Notes: a model not told the origin generated them from the sequence alone. A stretch of 64,000 nt of DNA from JANNRR01 sp031401675 (GCA_031401675.1 JANNRR010000084.1:49294-113293); one strand, 5' to 3'. Shown: positions 16,182 to 24,589, counted from the first letter of the stretch. Numbers and translations are program-made.

Positions 16182-17327
16182 ATGAAGATTGCCCTACCCG
16201 ATACCACTGGCCGGATGTCGGACTATACCCTGACCGGCACGCCGATTACCGGTGCCGTGCTGGGCCGAACCCCGGTGCGGGTCGTCTATTCGGCCGCGCA
16301 TGTGGTTGCCGATCCCTTTACCGCCAATGATCCGTCGGGCCGGGCCAGCGTCGACTGGGGCCCGACCATGGCATTCCGCCGCTATCTGGCCGGACTGGGG
16401 TTGGGCATAGCGGAGGCCATGGATACCGCTCAGCGCGGCATGGGGCTGGACTGGCCGGGGGCGCTGGAATTGATCCGGCGCACCAGAGCCGAACTGCCGG
16501 ATGCGCTGGTGGCCAACGGCTGCGGCACTGATCAACTGGCACCGGGCACCCATTCGCTGGATGCAGTACGCGCCGCCTATCTGCATCAGCTTGAGGCGAT
16601 CCAGACCCTAGGCGGCCGGATCATCCTGATGGCAAGCCGGGCGCTGGTGGCGGCGGCAAAGGCCCCCGAGGACTATATCAGGGTCTATTCCGACGTTCTG
16701 ACGGCCAGCGAGCATCCGGTGGTGCTGCATTGGCTGGGCGAGATGTTTGACCCGGCCCTGGCGGGCTATTGGGGGGGCACGGATTTCGAGGCCGCCATGG
16801 AAACCGCGCTGGCGGTGATCAACGCCAATGTCGCGAAGGTCGACGGGATCAAGATATCGCTTCTGGACAAGGACAAGGAAATCCGGATGCGCCGCCGCCT
16901 GCCTGCGGGGGTCAAGATGTATACCGGCGATGATTTCAATTATCCGGAACTGATCGAAGGCGACGCGCACGGCCATTCGCATGCGCTGCTGGGCATCTTT
17001 GACCCGCTGGCCCCGGCAGCGGCCCACGCGGTGGACCGGCTGGGTGCCGGTGACAAGGCCGGCTTTCGCGCCACCCTGGACCCGACGGTGCCGCTGGCCC
17101 GGCTGATCTTTCGGGCACCGACGCAATATTACAAGACCGGCGTGGTGTTCCTGGCCTGGCTGAACGGCTTTCAGGAGCATTTCGTCATGCTGAACGGCGC
17201 GCAGGCGATGCGGCCGCTGCCGGATTTTACCGAACTGTTCCGGTTGGCAGATGGCTGTGGCCTGCTGCGCGAGCCGGAACTGGCGGTGCACCGGATGCGG
17301 CGCCTGCTGTCGATCTATGGCGTCTGA
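16182..17327 (+). CDS. DUF993 family (dihydrodipicolinate synthase-like TIM-barrel) protein
   Basis: The 381-residue protein contains RVVYSAAHVVADPFT and IDWGP-like SVDWGPTMAFRRYLAGLGLG, then KVDGIKISLLDKDKEIRMR, which includes the Lys of a class I aldolase-like GIKxS motif. These features match DUF993 proteins, distantly related to dihydrodipicolinate synthase/N-acetylneuraminate lyase. A retro-aldol or dehydratase role on a sugar-like acid is likely, but the substrate is unknown. DUF993 genes are commonly paired with an isomerase/epimerase like the gene that follows, whose ATG lies inside this gene's last codons. Confidence 0.82.
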   Translation: MKIALPDTTGRMSDYTLTGTPITGAVLGRTPVRVVYSAAHVVADPFTANDPSGRASVDWGPTMAFRRYLAGLGLGIAEAMDTAQRGMGLDWPGALELIRRTRAELPDALVANGCGTDQLAPGTHSLDAVRAAYLHQLEAIQTLGGRIILMASRALVAAAKAPEDYIRVYSDVLTASEHPVVLHWLGEMFDPALAGYWGGTDFEAAMETALAVINANVAKVDGIKISLLDKDKEIRMRRRLPAGVKMYTGDDFNYPELIEGDAHGHSHALLGIFDPLAPAAAHAVDRLGAGDKAGFRATLDPTVPLARLIFRAPTQYYKTGVVFLAWLNGFQEHFVMLNGAQAMRPLPDFTELFRLADGCGLLREPELAVHRMRRLLSIYGV

Positions 17328-18189
17328 GGTGCGGGACTTTTCGCAGGACCATTCGGCGCTGGCCCTGAACACGGCGAGCCTTGGTCACAACGTGGACGGG
17401 GCCGGAGCCGGATGGCCGGTCGAACGGGTGATCGACGCCTGTGCCGCACGCGGCTTTGCCGGCATCGTCTTCTGGCGCCGCGAAATCGGCAGCCGGGCAA
17501 TTGAGATCGGCAACCGGGCCCGGGCCGCGGGCCTTTCGGTGGTGGGTCTGTGCCGATCACCGTTCCTGGTCGGGCCGCTGGCACCGCGTGGCCGGACAGC
17601 GGTCATGGACGAGTTCCGCGCAGCAATCGACATGGCTGCCGGTCTGACGGCACCGGCGCTGACCATTGTGGTCGGCGGCATCGAGCCAGGCAGCAAGGGC
17701 GTGGGCGACAGTCTGGGTCTGGTCGCGGACCGGGTGGCCGAAGCAGCACCCTATGCCGCCGCGCGCGGCGTCCGGCTGGCGCTGGAGCCGCTGAACCCGA
17801 TCTATGCCGGCAACCGGTCGTGCCTGACGACGATGCGCGACGCGGTGGACCTGTGCGAGCGGATCGCGGCGCCGAATGTCGGGGTGGCAGTCGATGTCTA
17901 TCACGTCTGGTGGGACACCGACCTGGCGGCGCAACTGCTCAGGGCCGGGGCGGCGCGCATCCTTGGTTATCATCTGTGCGACTGGCTGGCCGACACCGGC
18001 GACGTGCTTCTGGACCGCGGCATGATGGGCGATGGTGTCGCCGACCTGCGGGCGATCCGCCGGGCGGTGGAGGCGGCGGGCTATGCCGGCCCGTGCGAGG
18101 TCGAGGTGTTTTCGGCGCAGAACTGGTGGACCCGCGATCCCGCAGAGGTGCTGGACGTAATCGTCGAACGCTTCCGGACGGTTTGCTGA
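17317..18189 (+). CDS. Sugar phosphate isomerase/epimerase (xylose-isomerase-like TIM barrel)
   Basis: This 290-residue protein has the AP-endonuclease-2/xylose isomerase-like fold: RVIDACAARGFAGIVFW at the first strand, AARGVRLALEPLNPIYAGN carrying metal-binding Glu, VGVAVDVYHVWWDT with Asp and His, and GPCEVEVFSAQNWW with the last Glu. The start at 17317 overlaps the DUF993 gene by 11 bases and begins right before the conserved fold. It isomerises or epimerises a sugar-like intermediate, apparently the partner of the DUF993 enzyme. The next gene is on the opposite strand. Confidence 0.88.
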   Translation: MASEVRDFSQDHSALALNTASLGHNVDGAGAGWPVERVIDACAARGFAGIVFWRREIGSRAIEIGNRARAAGLSVVGLCRSPFLVGPLAPRGRTAVMDEFRAAIDMAAGLTAPALTIVVGGIEPGSKGVGDSLGLVADRVAEAAPYAAARGVRLALEPLNPIYAGNRSCLTTMRDAVDLCERIAAPNVGVAVDVYHVWWDTDLAAQLLRAGAARILGYHLCDWLADTGDVLLDRGMMGDGVADLRAIRRAVEAAGYAGPCEVEVFSAQNWWTRDPAEVLDVIVERFRTVC

Positions 18190-18231
18190 GCGGCGTGCAA
18201 GTAGAGCGGAACCGGCTGCTTGGCGACGCGG

Positions 18232-18846
18232 TCACCCCGGCGGCTTGGTCGCCAAAAGGCTAGGGCGTACTGCAATCGCTGCCTCCCACGCCGCCAGGGC
18301 CGGGTGACCGTTGCGCCACTCCCGCGCGGCATGGCGGAAATCGAGATACCCAAGCGCGCAGGCCACAGCGATCTGGCCGATATCCAGCGGGCCGCGCAGG
18401 TGGCTGATCCAGCGCGCCTCCAGCGTGTCGAGGGCGCGGGCGATCTTGGCCCACTGGCCTTCGACCCAGTCCGGCAGGCGCCTGTCCTCGGGGCGGATGC
18501 GCACCTCATAGACCATCAGGATCGCGGCATCGACGATGCCGTCGCCGGTCGCCTCCAGCACCAGCGTATCCCACAGACGTGGCGCGGCGGGGTAAAGCCG
18601 CCCCCCGGCCCGGTCATCCAGATAGCGGCAGATCACCCGGCTGTCATAAAGCGCCGGACCCTCGGGACGCTCCAGTGCCGGTAGCTTGCCCAACGGATTC
18701 AGTGCCAGCGGCATCTGGCTGGCATCAAGTGGCGTGCCAGTGGCGGGGACCAGCGTGACATCGCCGAGTTGCCCGGTTTCCTGCAGCACAATCATGCATT
18801 TGCGGGCGTAGGGCGAGGTGGGGGAGTGATAGAGCCTCATCATCAT
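18232..18846 (-). CDS. Glutathione S-transferase family protein
   Basis: At 204 residues it has a thioredoxin-like N-terminal domain (YHSPTSPYARKCMIVLQETG; LNPLGKLPALERPEG; LYDSRVICRYLDD, the Asp-Ser that contacts glutathione) and an all-helical C-terminal domain with DIGQIAVACALGYLDFR. The Ser/Cys near SPYARKC would be the activating residue. The substrate is unknown. It overlaps the upstream methyltransferase gene by four bases and is the last gene of a short minus-strand operon. Confidence 0.9.
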   Translation of the reverse strand: MMMRLYHSPTSPYARKCMIVLQETGQLGDVTLVPATGTPLDASQMPLALNPLGKLPALERPEGPALYDSRVICRYLDDRAGGRLYPAAPRLWDTLVLEATGDGIVDAAILMVYEVRIRPEDRRLPDWVEGQWAKIARALDTLEARWISHLRGPLDIGQIAVACALGYLDFRHAAREWRNGHPALAAWEAAIAVRPSLLATKPPG

Positions 18847-19715
18847 CTCCTGCGCCCAACCACAATCTGTCCGGGGCTGTCATTTTCCAACAGGTCGACA
18901 AAGGCAAAGCCGTGACTGTCGAGCAGAACGCGAATTTCGTCGACCATCCACGGGTAGCCGCCGGATCTGGTGATGCGCAATTGCAAAAGCGCCTGCGGCA
19001 GCGGTGCAGGCGGCGCGCGGAACAGGCCGAAAAACAGCCATCCTCCGGGTTCAAGGGCGCGGTGCAAGGCGGCCAGCGCACCCGGAACAACCGATGCCGG
19101 GATGAAAGGCCCGGCAAAGAAAGCGGCGGCATAATGGCCTGCCTCTGCCAGCGTGGCGACATCCTGATTGCGAAAGCTGACGCGGCCCGCAAGTTCGGTG
19201 GTTTTCAGGTTTTGCGCGGCAAGCGCCAGCGCCGGTTCAAAGATGTCGATCCCGTCCACCGACAGCGCGGGCCATGCCTGCGCCGCGTCAATAGCCAGCC
19301 AGCCAACGCCGGTGCCGATGTCGAGAAACCGCCCCGGTTGCGCCAGCCGCTCTGCCAGCGCCGGGTTGCGGGCAGCCATTTCGACGATCATCCTGATGAT
19401 GACCCGCGAGGCCTGACCGATATTCTGCAAGATCACCGGATCATCGTACGACCATTGCGCAGGACGCCCAGGGTTTTCCAGCAAATCCAGTGCCTGCCGG
19501 AAAAAGGTGCGGATCATCGACCGCAGGATGGCCGCCTCGGGTACCGTCAGGCCCTGCATCGATTCCGGGTCCAGCAGATCCGTCACCTTTGCCAGCCGCT
19601 GTGCCACCGACGGTGTCACTTCGACCTCGGTGGCAAGCGAGGCCCCAAGCGCGGCAACCGCCTCGGTCTGGGACAATAGCGCCAGCGTCTGGCGCATGGC
19701 TGACTGAAACGGCAT
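18843..19715 (-). CDS. Class I SAM-dependent methyltransferase
   Basis: A 290-residue protein with a Rossmann methyltransferase domain: RFLDIGTGVGWLAIDAAQAW (motif I), VDGIDIFEPALALAAQNL (motif II with the SAM-ribose Asp), and FRNQDVATLAEAGHYAAAFF (motif III/IV). An N-terminal helical region of about 110 residues (AVAALGASLATEVEVTPSVA) is probably a substrate or dimerisation domain. The substrate cannot be read from the sequence. It precedes the GST gene with a four-base overlap. Confidence 0.9.
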   Translation of the reverse strand: MPFQSAMRQTLALLSQTEAVAALGASLATEVEVTPSVAQRLAKVTDLLDPESMQGLTVPEAAILRSMIRTFFRQALDLLENPGRPAQWSYDDPVILQNIGQASRVIIRMIVEMAARNPALAERLAQPGRFLDIGTGVGWLAIDAAQAWPALSVDGIDIFEPALALAAQNLKTTELAGRVSFRNQDVATLAEAGHYAAAFFAGPFIPASVVPGALAALHRALEPGGWLFFGLFRAPPAPLPQALLQLRITRSGGYPWMVDEIRVLLDSHGFAFVDLLENDSPGQIVVGRRR

Positions 19716-19796
19716 GGCATCCTCCGTAGGCTGGCCAATGTCCTAGACACGGCCGGTTGCGGCGCCCGATCGAACGCCGGCTATCAGCCATCCATC

Positions 19797-20081
19797 TCAA
19801 ACCCGGCGAAAACGCAGTCTTGTCAGGTTGGTGGCGTCAATCTCTACCCCCGGGCCGGTCGGGGTCAGCCGGATCACCCGGCGAAACCGGGCGGTGGCGT
19901 TGACCTGATCGGCATCGCGAAGTCCGTGTGCGGTAAAGCCCTCGGGCGTCTGGTCCATTGCCTCCTCGGTCTGCTGGCTGGTGCGGCCGGGGTGGATGTT
20001 GCGGGCCAGAGCATAGCCGGCCAGCGCGACCACACCGTAGCGGATGGCGATACCGGCGATGGGAACAAGTGGCAGGGGCAT
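19797..20081 (-). CDS. Small conserved protein with one membrane segment
   Basis: This 94-residue protein begins with a hydrophobic stretch (PIAGIAIRYGVVALAGYALA, residues ~5-24), followed by a soluble, polar tail with TARFRRVIRLTPTGPGVEID. The ATG at 20081 is preceded by a good Shine-Dalgarno (GAGGAG about 12 bases before), whereas the longer frame has none. I do not recognise a family name. It is an inner-membrane-anchored protein facing the cytoplasm or periplasm. Neighbours are unrelated housekeeping genes. The 130 bases on its upstream side hold nothing that I recognise. Confidence 0.7.
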   Translation of the reverse strand: MPLPLVPIAGIAIRYGVVALAGYALARNIHPGRTSQQTEEAMDQTPEGFTAHGLRDADQVNATARFRRVIRLTPTGPGVEIDATNLTRLRFRRV

Positions 20082-20212
20082 CTGGATGTCTCCTCTTCCG
20101 ACGGAGAGATTAGGGCAGCGGGGCGGTGCTGTCCATCCTGCCACGGGCCAGGGTAGCGGAGCGGTCGCGCCGAACGTCACGGGTCAGGATGTTCAAGGTC
20201 GGGTAGCCCCGG

Positions 20213-20836
20213 TCAAGTCGGGCCCGCCCCGCGCATCAGCGCCGCCAACAGCGCAAGGTCGCTGCCGATGCCCAAAGCCGCGACACTTCCGGCGGCCCGC
20301 TGGCGCACCGCATCGGGTTTGTTCTGGTTCAGCTTCCAGGTGCTGTCGACCCCGGTCACCGCCATGTGGCAGGGCAGGATCGCGCGCATCATCCGGTCCA
20401 TCACGCCGTCCGACATCTTGGCACTTGTCCAGGGGGTCTTTGGCTGCAACTTGTCCTCGAACGTCGCCGACAAGCGGTCGAGCATGTCGCGCAACGCTTC
20501 CGGCGGGGCAAGCCGCAGCGTGCCGCGCAGATGCACGGCGACATAGTTCCAGGTCGGCACCTGATCTGCCATGCCGTACCAGTCGGGCGATATATAGCCG
20601 TCCGGCCCCGATACCGCGATCACGGCTGGCTGCGGCGCGGACAGCAGGGCGATGATCGGGTTGGAGCGGACCAAATGCAACTCGACCTGCTGCCCGTCGT
20701 CCGACAGCAAGAACGGGATGTGCGACATCAGCGGGCCGCCCGGGGCGTTCACCGCCAGAATGCCGAAGCCACGTTCCCGCGCAAAGCCAAGCGACATGGC
20801 TTCGGGTGTCTGACGAAAGGCCGGGTTCGGGTGCAT
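20213..20836 (-). CDS. PaiB-type FMN-binding protein
   Basis: The 207-residue protein starts MHPNPAFRQTPEA and contains HIPFLLSDDGQQVELHLVRS, ISPDWYG and PTWNYVAVHLRGTLRLA, which match the FMN-binding split-barrel PaiB family. Typical members act as transcriptional co-regulators or flavin/heme-related enzymes. Here it follows the tRNA-modifying mtaB gene with a 3-base gap on the same strand, so the two are probably co-transcribed. No DNA-binding domain is evident, so a regulatory role is not assured. Confidence 0.88.
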   Translation of the reverse strand: MHPNPAFRQTPEAMSLGFARERGFGILAVNAPGGPLMSHIPFLLSDDGQQVELHLVRSNPIIALLSAPQPAVIAVSGPDGYISPDWYGMADQVPTWNYVAVHLRGTLRLAPPEALRDMLDRLSATFEDKLQPKTPWTSAKMSDGVMDRMMRAILPCHMAVTGVDSTWKLNQNKPDAVRQRAAGSVAALGIGSDLALLAALMRGAGPT

Positions 20837-20839
20837 GGC

Positions 20840-22102
20840 TCAGGCGGTCAGACGACCGGCGACGTGGCCGGTAATGGCGGCGGCGACGATCCGGCCCTCG
20901 GGCTGGTCGCGGGCAAACCCGACCTCGGTGAATTGTTCGGTGCGGCCCATGCGCGGGCTTTCGGTCAGGATGCGATGCACTTGGCCAACCTGCGCCGCCA
21001 GATGCCGGGTCAGAGCCTCGGCACCGGCCGCCCGCAGCCGTGCCGCCCGATCGCGGATCACCGCGCCATTCACCGGCGGCATCCGGGCAGCTGGCGTGCC
21101 CTTGCGCGGGCTGAAGGGAAAGACATGCAGGAAGGTCAGGCCGCAGTCCTGCACCAGGCGCAGCGAGTTTTCGAACATCGGTTCGGTTTCGGTCGGAAAC
21201 CCGGCAATGATATCGGCACCGAACACCAGATCGGGACGCAGCGCCCGCGCCTGTTCACAGAACCGCACCGCATCGTCACGCAGGTGCCGCCGCTTCATCC
21301 GTTTCAGGATCATGTCGTCGCCGGCCTGCAGCGACAGGTGCAGATGCGGCATCAGGCGGGGCTCGCCGGCGATGGCCTGCAGCAACGCCGGATCGACCTC
21401 GATGGAATCGATCGAACTGATCCGGAGCCGCGCCAGATCCGGCACCAGCCGCAGGATCCGCAGGACCAGATCGCCGAGCCGGGGCAGTCCGGGCAGGTCA
21501 GCCCCCCATGAGGTCAGGTCAACCCCGGTCAGTACCACTTCGGCATAGTCGTTTCCGACCAGCCGTTTGATCTGCTCGACCACCACCCCGGCCGGGACCG
21601 ACCGGGAATTGCCGCGGCCATAGGGGATGATGCAAAAGGTGCAGCGATGGTCGCAGCCGTTCTGAACCTGAACATAGGCGCGGTGCCGCCCGAACCCGTC
21701 AATCATGTGCCCGGCGGTTTCGTGTACCGACATTATGTCGTCGACCTGCACCCGCTCGCTTGGTCCGATGAAATCGCGGGCTTGCGCCAGCCCGGCCCAG
21801 GTCGCCGCCTGCATCTTTTCGGTATTGCCGATCACCCGCGACACTTCCGGCATGGCGGCAAAGGTTTCCGGCTCGGTCTGCGCCGCGCAGCCGGTCACGA
21901 TCAGCATCGCGTCCGGATGATCGCGCCGCAGCCGCCGGATTTCCTGCTTGGCCTTGCGCACCGCCTCGGCCGTTACCGCACAGGTGTTCACCACTACCGC
22001 CTGCCCCAGCCCGGCGGCCGCGGACAATTCGCGCATCGCCTCGGCTTCATAAGCGTTCAGCCGGCAGCCAAAGGTGGCAAAGATCGGGGCCTCGTGGTTC
22101 AT
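20840..22102 (-). CDS. mtaB: tRNA (N6-L-threonylcarbamoyladenosine-37-C2)-methylthiotransferase MtaB
   Basis: This protein of 420 residues has the three-domain MiaB/RimO/MtaB layout. The UPF0004 domain carries the first cluster cysteines (FGCRLNAYEAEAM; VNTCAVTAEAVR; VTGCAAQTEPE). The radical SAM core has CDHRCTFCIIPYGRGNSRS (C-x3-C-x2-C). A C-terminal TRAM-like region follows. It converts t6A37 to ms2t6A37 in tRNAs decoding ANN codons. The ATG lies within the stop of the dapF gene (four-base overlap), so they share an operon with the PaiB-like gene. MtaB rather than MiaB is favoured by the FGCRLN start. Confidence 0.93.
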   Translation of the reverse strand: MNHEAPIFATFGCRLNAYEAEAMRELSAAAGLGQAVVVNTCAVTAEAVRKAKQEIRRLRRDHPDAMLIVTGCAAQTEPETFAAMPEVSRVIGNTEKMQAATWAGLAQARDFIGPSERVQVDDIMSVHETAGHMIDGFGRHRAYVQVQNGCDHRCTFCIIPYGRGNSRSVPAGVVVEQIKRLVGNDYAEVVLTGVDLTSWGADLPGLPRLGDLVLRILRLVPDLARLRISSIDSIEVDPALLQAIAGEPRLMPHLHLSLQAGDDMILKRMKRRHLRDDAVRFCEQARALRPDLVFGADIIAGFPTETEPMFENSLRLVQDCGLTFLHVFPFSPRKGTPAARMPPVNGAVIRDRAARLRAAGAEALTRHLAAQVGQVHRILTESPRMGRTEQFTEVGFARDQPEGRIVAAAITGHVAGRLTA

Positions 22103-22938
22103 GCCAGTTCGGCCAGAAACGCGGCAGTCAGCCAGCCGTCAAACGCATGCATGGTTGGGCCGGTCAGCCAGATGCCGTCGTCGCGCCAGTCCACCTCCAG
22201 CACGCCACCCTCGACACGCACCGAGACCTGACGCCCGGTCAGATCGCGCCGCGCCGCCGCCACTGCCGCCGCACAGGCGCAGGACCCCGAGGCCAGTGTG
22301 ATGCCGACGCCACGCTCCCAGATTCGCAGCCGGATCGCGGTTGGCGACAGAATCTGCACATATTCCACATTGGTCCGCGCCGGGAACAGCGGATGCCGCT
22401 CGTACTTCGGCCCCAGCTTGTCCAGCGGAACCGCCGCCGCGTCATCCACGAAAAACGTGCAGTGCGGGTTGCCCATTCCGGTTGCGACCGGGTCGCCCTT
22501 GATCGGCAGATGCAGTGTGTCGGTGTCCTGCGCCAGCGGGATATCGGCCCAGTCGAGAAACGGCGCCCCCATGTTCACCCGCGTCAGCCCGCCGCCCGCA
22601 TCCTCGGCCTGCAGCAGCCCGCGTTCGGTGCGCAGCGTGATCCGGTCCCGCCCGGTCCGCAACATCTCGTGCCGGGCGATGCAGCGGGTCGCATTGCCAC
22701 AGGCCGACGAAGCCGAGCCGTCGGCGTTGTAGAACGTCAGCCCCAGATCGGCCCCGGCAACCTCGTCGATCACCGCCAGCTGGTCGAACCCGACCCCGCG
22801 ATGCCGGTCACCCAGGGCGCGCACCAGTGCATCGGTCACAGGAATGCTGCGCCACCGCCGGTCAAGCACGACAAAGTCGTTGCCCAGACCGTGCATTTTC
22901 AGGAACGGAAGACCAGAGGGGGGGCGTGACGCTGTCAT
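22099..22938 (-). CDS. dapF: Diaminopimelate epimerase
   Basis: The 279-residue protein begins MTASRPPSGLPFLKMHGLGN. It has the first catalytic cysteine in SACGNATRCIARHEM and the second in GSCACAAAVAAAR, with MGNPHCTFFVDD and KYERHPLFPARTNVEYVQ also conserved. It interconverts LL- and meso-diaminopimelate for lysine and peptidoglycan synthesis. The ATG at 22938 is chosen over the upstream frame start because conservation begins there. It leads a minus-strand operon with mtaB. The tRNA-Lys gene lies 105 bases upstream on the opposite strand. Confidence 0.95.
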   Translation of the reverse strand: MTASRPPSGLPFLKMHGLGNDFVVLDRRWRSIPVTDALVRALGDRHRGVGFDQLAVIDEVAGADLGLTFYNADGSASSACGNATRCIARHEMLRTGRDRITLRTERGLLQAEDAGGGLTRVNMGAPFLDWADIPLAQDTDTLHLPIKGDPVATGMGNPHCTFFVDDAAAVPLDKLGPKYERHPLFPARTNVEYVQILSPTAIRLRIWERGVGITLASGSCACAAAVAAARRDLTGRQVSVRVEGGVLEVDWRDDGIWLTGPTMHAFDGWLTAAFLAELA

Positions 22939-23043
22939 GACGGGGCCATACACCGGCACGGGCGCATTTGCCAGATGCGGGTGAAGGCGGCGGATTTGCT
23001 CTTGACCGGGAACGGCGATCTTTCTAATTACCCAGCCTGTTGT

Positions 23044-23119
23044 GGGCCTGTAGCTCAGTTGGTAGAGCAACTGACTTTTAATCAGTAGGTCACGGGTTCG
23101 AATCCCGTCGGGCTCACCA
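23044..23119 (+). tRNA. tRNA-Lys (anticodon TTT)
   Basis: The acceptor stem GGGCCTG pairs with CGGGCTC, followed by discriminator A and an encoded CCA. D arm GCTC..GAGC, anticodon stem ACTGA/TCAGT with loop CTTTTAA (anticodon TTT), T arm ACGGG-TTCGAAT-CCCGT. All four helices pair. The gene is followed by a terminator-like hairpin. It sits at the left edge of a decayed mobile-element region, and tRNA 3' ends are common integration sites. Confidence 0.97.
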
Positions 23120-23126
23120 ACAACAT

Positions 23127-23165
23127 CAAGGGCTTAGGTGAAAGAAACTTAGCCCTTGGTTTTTG
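23127..23165 (+). terminator. Rho-independent terminator after tRNA-Lys
   Basis: CAAGGGCT at 23127 pairs with AGCCCTTG ending at 23158 (8 bp, plus two more pairs beyond one mismatch), with a loop of about ten bases. A GTTTTTG run follows. This fits an intrinsic terminator for the tRNA gene. Confidence 0.8.
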
Positions 23166-23169
23166 CGGG

Positions 23170-23440
23170 CTACCACCGGGCTACCACCGCAACGTTTTTC
23201 GTCGAATAACCGAGCTTTAGAATGATCCTGCCACTGACTTTAGGCGAGGCGCGATCTGCCGGGCACCAGCCACCATCACCAGGGCGAGGCGTCGGGCGAT
23301 CTGCCCCGGAATCGGGCACCATGACCGGCCACCACCAGGGTGAGGCGTGATCTGGCAAGGTGTCGGTCAGCGTCACCGACCAAGGGCACCTGCTCGCGGC
23401 GTCGGGCGATCTGCCGGGCATCGGCCAGCGCCAGCGCAAG
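23170..23440. repeat. Degenerate short-repeat region downstream of tRNA-Lys
   Basis: GGGCTACCACC occurs twice in tandem near 23169-23189. From about 23240 to 23430 there are four imperfect copies of a unit like GAGGCGTCGGGCGATCTGCC plus GGGCACCA, with different internal deletions. There is no open frame that uses all copies and no spacer regularity. It looks like decayed repeats, perhaps of an integrated element edge. Confidence 0.6.
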
Positions 23441-23456
23441 AGAAAGTGGAGACGAC

Positions 23457-23699
23457 TTAACCTTTTCCCGGTTTGGATAACGGCAAGCCGTGGGCTTTGA
23501 ATGCAAGGTCTTCGGCATCCGCACGGGATAGCCCGCCCACAAATTCCATGATTGCGGCTCGCTCTTTTGCTAGGTCAAGCCGCGTAGCAAAATCGAGGTC
23601 AGGAACGGCGCAGAGGGTCGAGGCGGCTAAGGCAGTGCGAGGCGCGGGCGCGTAGGCACGCCGCAATGCTTCCCAAGGTCTGCCGCCTTCCTCAGCCAT
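23457..23699 (-). CDS. Small hypothetical protein of a decayed island
   Basis: This 80-residue protein has a coherent C-terminal segment (ATRLDLAKERAAIMEFVGGL, then SRADAEDLAFKAHGLP). As I recall, a similar 'RAAIMEFxGGLSRxxAE' pattern occurs in small accessory proteins of plasmids, prophages and integrative elements, sometimes at the end of primase-like proteins. No catalytic or DNA-binding motif is visible. It lies between the tRNA-Lys repeats and the IS remnants, which supports a mobile-element origin. It may be a leftover of a larger gene. Confidence 0.5.
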   Translation of the reverse strand: MAEEGGRPWEALRRAYAPAPRTALAASTLCAVPDLDFATRLDLAKERAAIMEFVGGLSRADAEDLAFKAHGLPLSKPGKG

Positions 23700-23889
23700 C
23701 GGCTTGCCCCTCAGTGCTTTGCAGGGCTTTTGGGTCTATTTGATAAAGGCGAATTTTCGCACCCGCATTAGCCCGCATTCCCCAAGTAATCCGCTGATTT
23801 CGCTGTCTTGATTGTGATATTTCCTATATAAATCATGGCGTTGAAGGCATCGAGGGGCGCTTTTCATTGATCACCCAACGGGTGCGAGT
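23700..23889. other. AT-richer non-coding stretch in the island
   Basis: About 190 bases with visibly more A/T than the flanks (for example the TTGATTGTGATATTTCC area near 23808). No gene is recognisable. It separates the small hypothetical gene from the transposase remnants. Confidence 0.5.
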
Positions 23890-24324
23890 TCGGATCAGGG
23901 TGATCGAGTCGATTTCGACCGCCGGGTCCGGCTGGAGTTCCTTGGCACGCAGATCAGTTCCGACGGCGGTGTCTTGGTGATGCGCGAGTGTGATGACGCG
24001 CTCGGGCTATCCGATCTGGCGTCAGCAGCGCTGTGCGACAGCCGCCCTGGCAAGAACACCGTCCACCGGCTCGACGGGCTGTTTCGGCAGTCGGTCTATG
24101 GGCGGCTGATCGCTATCGACGGCAAGGCGCTGCGGGGGGCGCGCGACAAGGGCCAGAGTGTGCGGACCAGGATGATGGTCTCGGCCTATGCCGCGCGTCT
24201 GCGCCTGACGCTGGCCACGGTGGCAGCCGATCCTGGCGGCGAACTGGAGGCGGCACTCGAAGTGCTGTGCCTGATCGCGCTGAAAGGCACTGTCCGATTT
24301 TTGGGGGGTAGCTCACTCAGATGA
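23890..24324 (+). mobile_element. Chimeric transposase remnant: IS1380-type N-terminus joined to ISAs1-type core
   Basis: From about 23905 the plus strand encodes DFDRRVRLEFLGTQISSDGG and VHRLDGLFRQSVYG, the N-terminal pattern of IS1380 transposases. At about 24106 the frame continues without a break into IAIDGKALRGARDKG and AAHRL-like AARLRLTLATVAADPGGEL, which is the core of ISAs1-family transposases. Neither element is complete: the catalytic DDE region of IS1380 and both ends of ISAs1 are missing. A junction by deletion or recombination between two IS copies is likely. At about 24292-24312 the plus strand runs GTCCGATTTTTGGGGGG, possibly the terminal repeat of yet another IS. Confidence 0.7.
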
Positions 24325-24398
24325 TTGCGGCGGGTCGGCGATGCCGCATCTCGCAGCCCACGACTCGAGTCAGAAGCAATGCTGACGGGTTCTTTGAC

Positions 24399-24515
24399 AT
24401 CCCTATCTCCAGCCAACCGCCCGAACACAGATTGCCGCAGCAGACCGGTCAGGATGTGCACGCAGTTCCTGCCCCTGCGGGTGTCCTTCAGCGCAGAGCC
24501 CGCCAGTTCGCCGAG
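24399..24515 (-). mobile_element. Second IS1380-type transposase fragment, opposite orientation
   Basis: On the minus strand this reads ELAGSALKDTRRGRNCVHIL then TGLLRQSVFGRLAGDRDV, again the N-terminal part of an IS1380 transposase. It is a different copy from the one at 23890 and points the other way. Only about 40 residues remain. No intact end or full gene is present. Confidence 0.6.
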
Positions 24516-24589
24516 CCACGGCAGCTGAAACACTCTTGTTGCGACGCTTGCTCGCCTTTGCGATCTGACGAGAACCGATACCAACTGGC

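Noticed and set aside
20366..21511. 381-codon plus-strand frame opposite mtaB
   Set aside because: Compositional shadow; the opposite strand carries all radical-SAM and UPF0004 motifs.
23240..23430. Possible CRISPR array
   Set aside because: The copies are imperfect, unevenly spaced and have no unique spacers of constant length; no cas genes are near.
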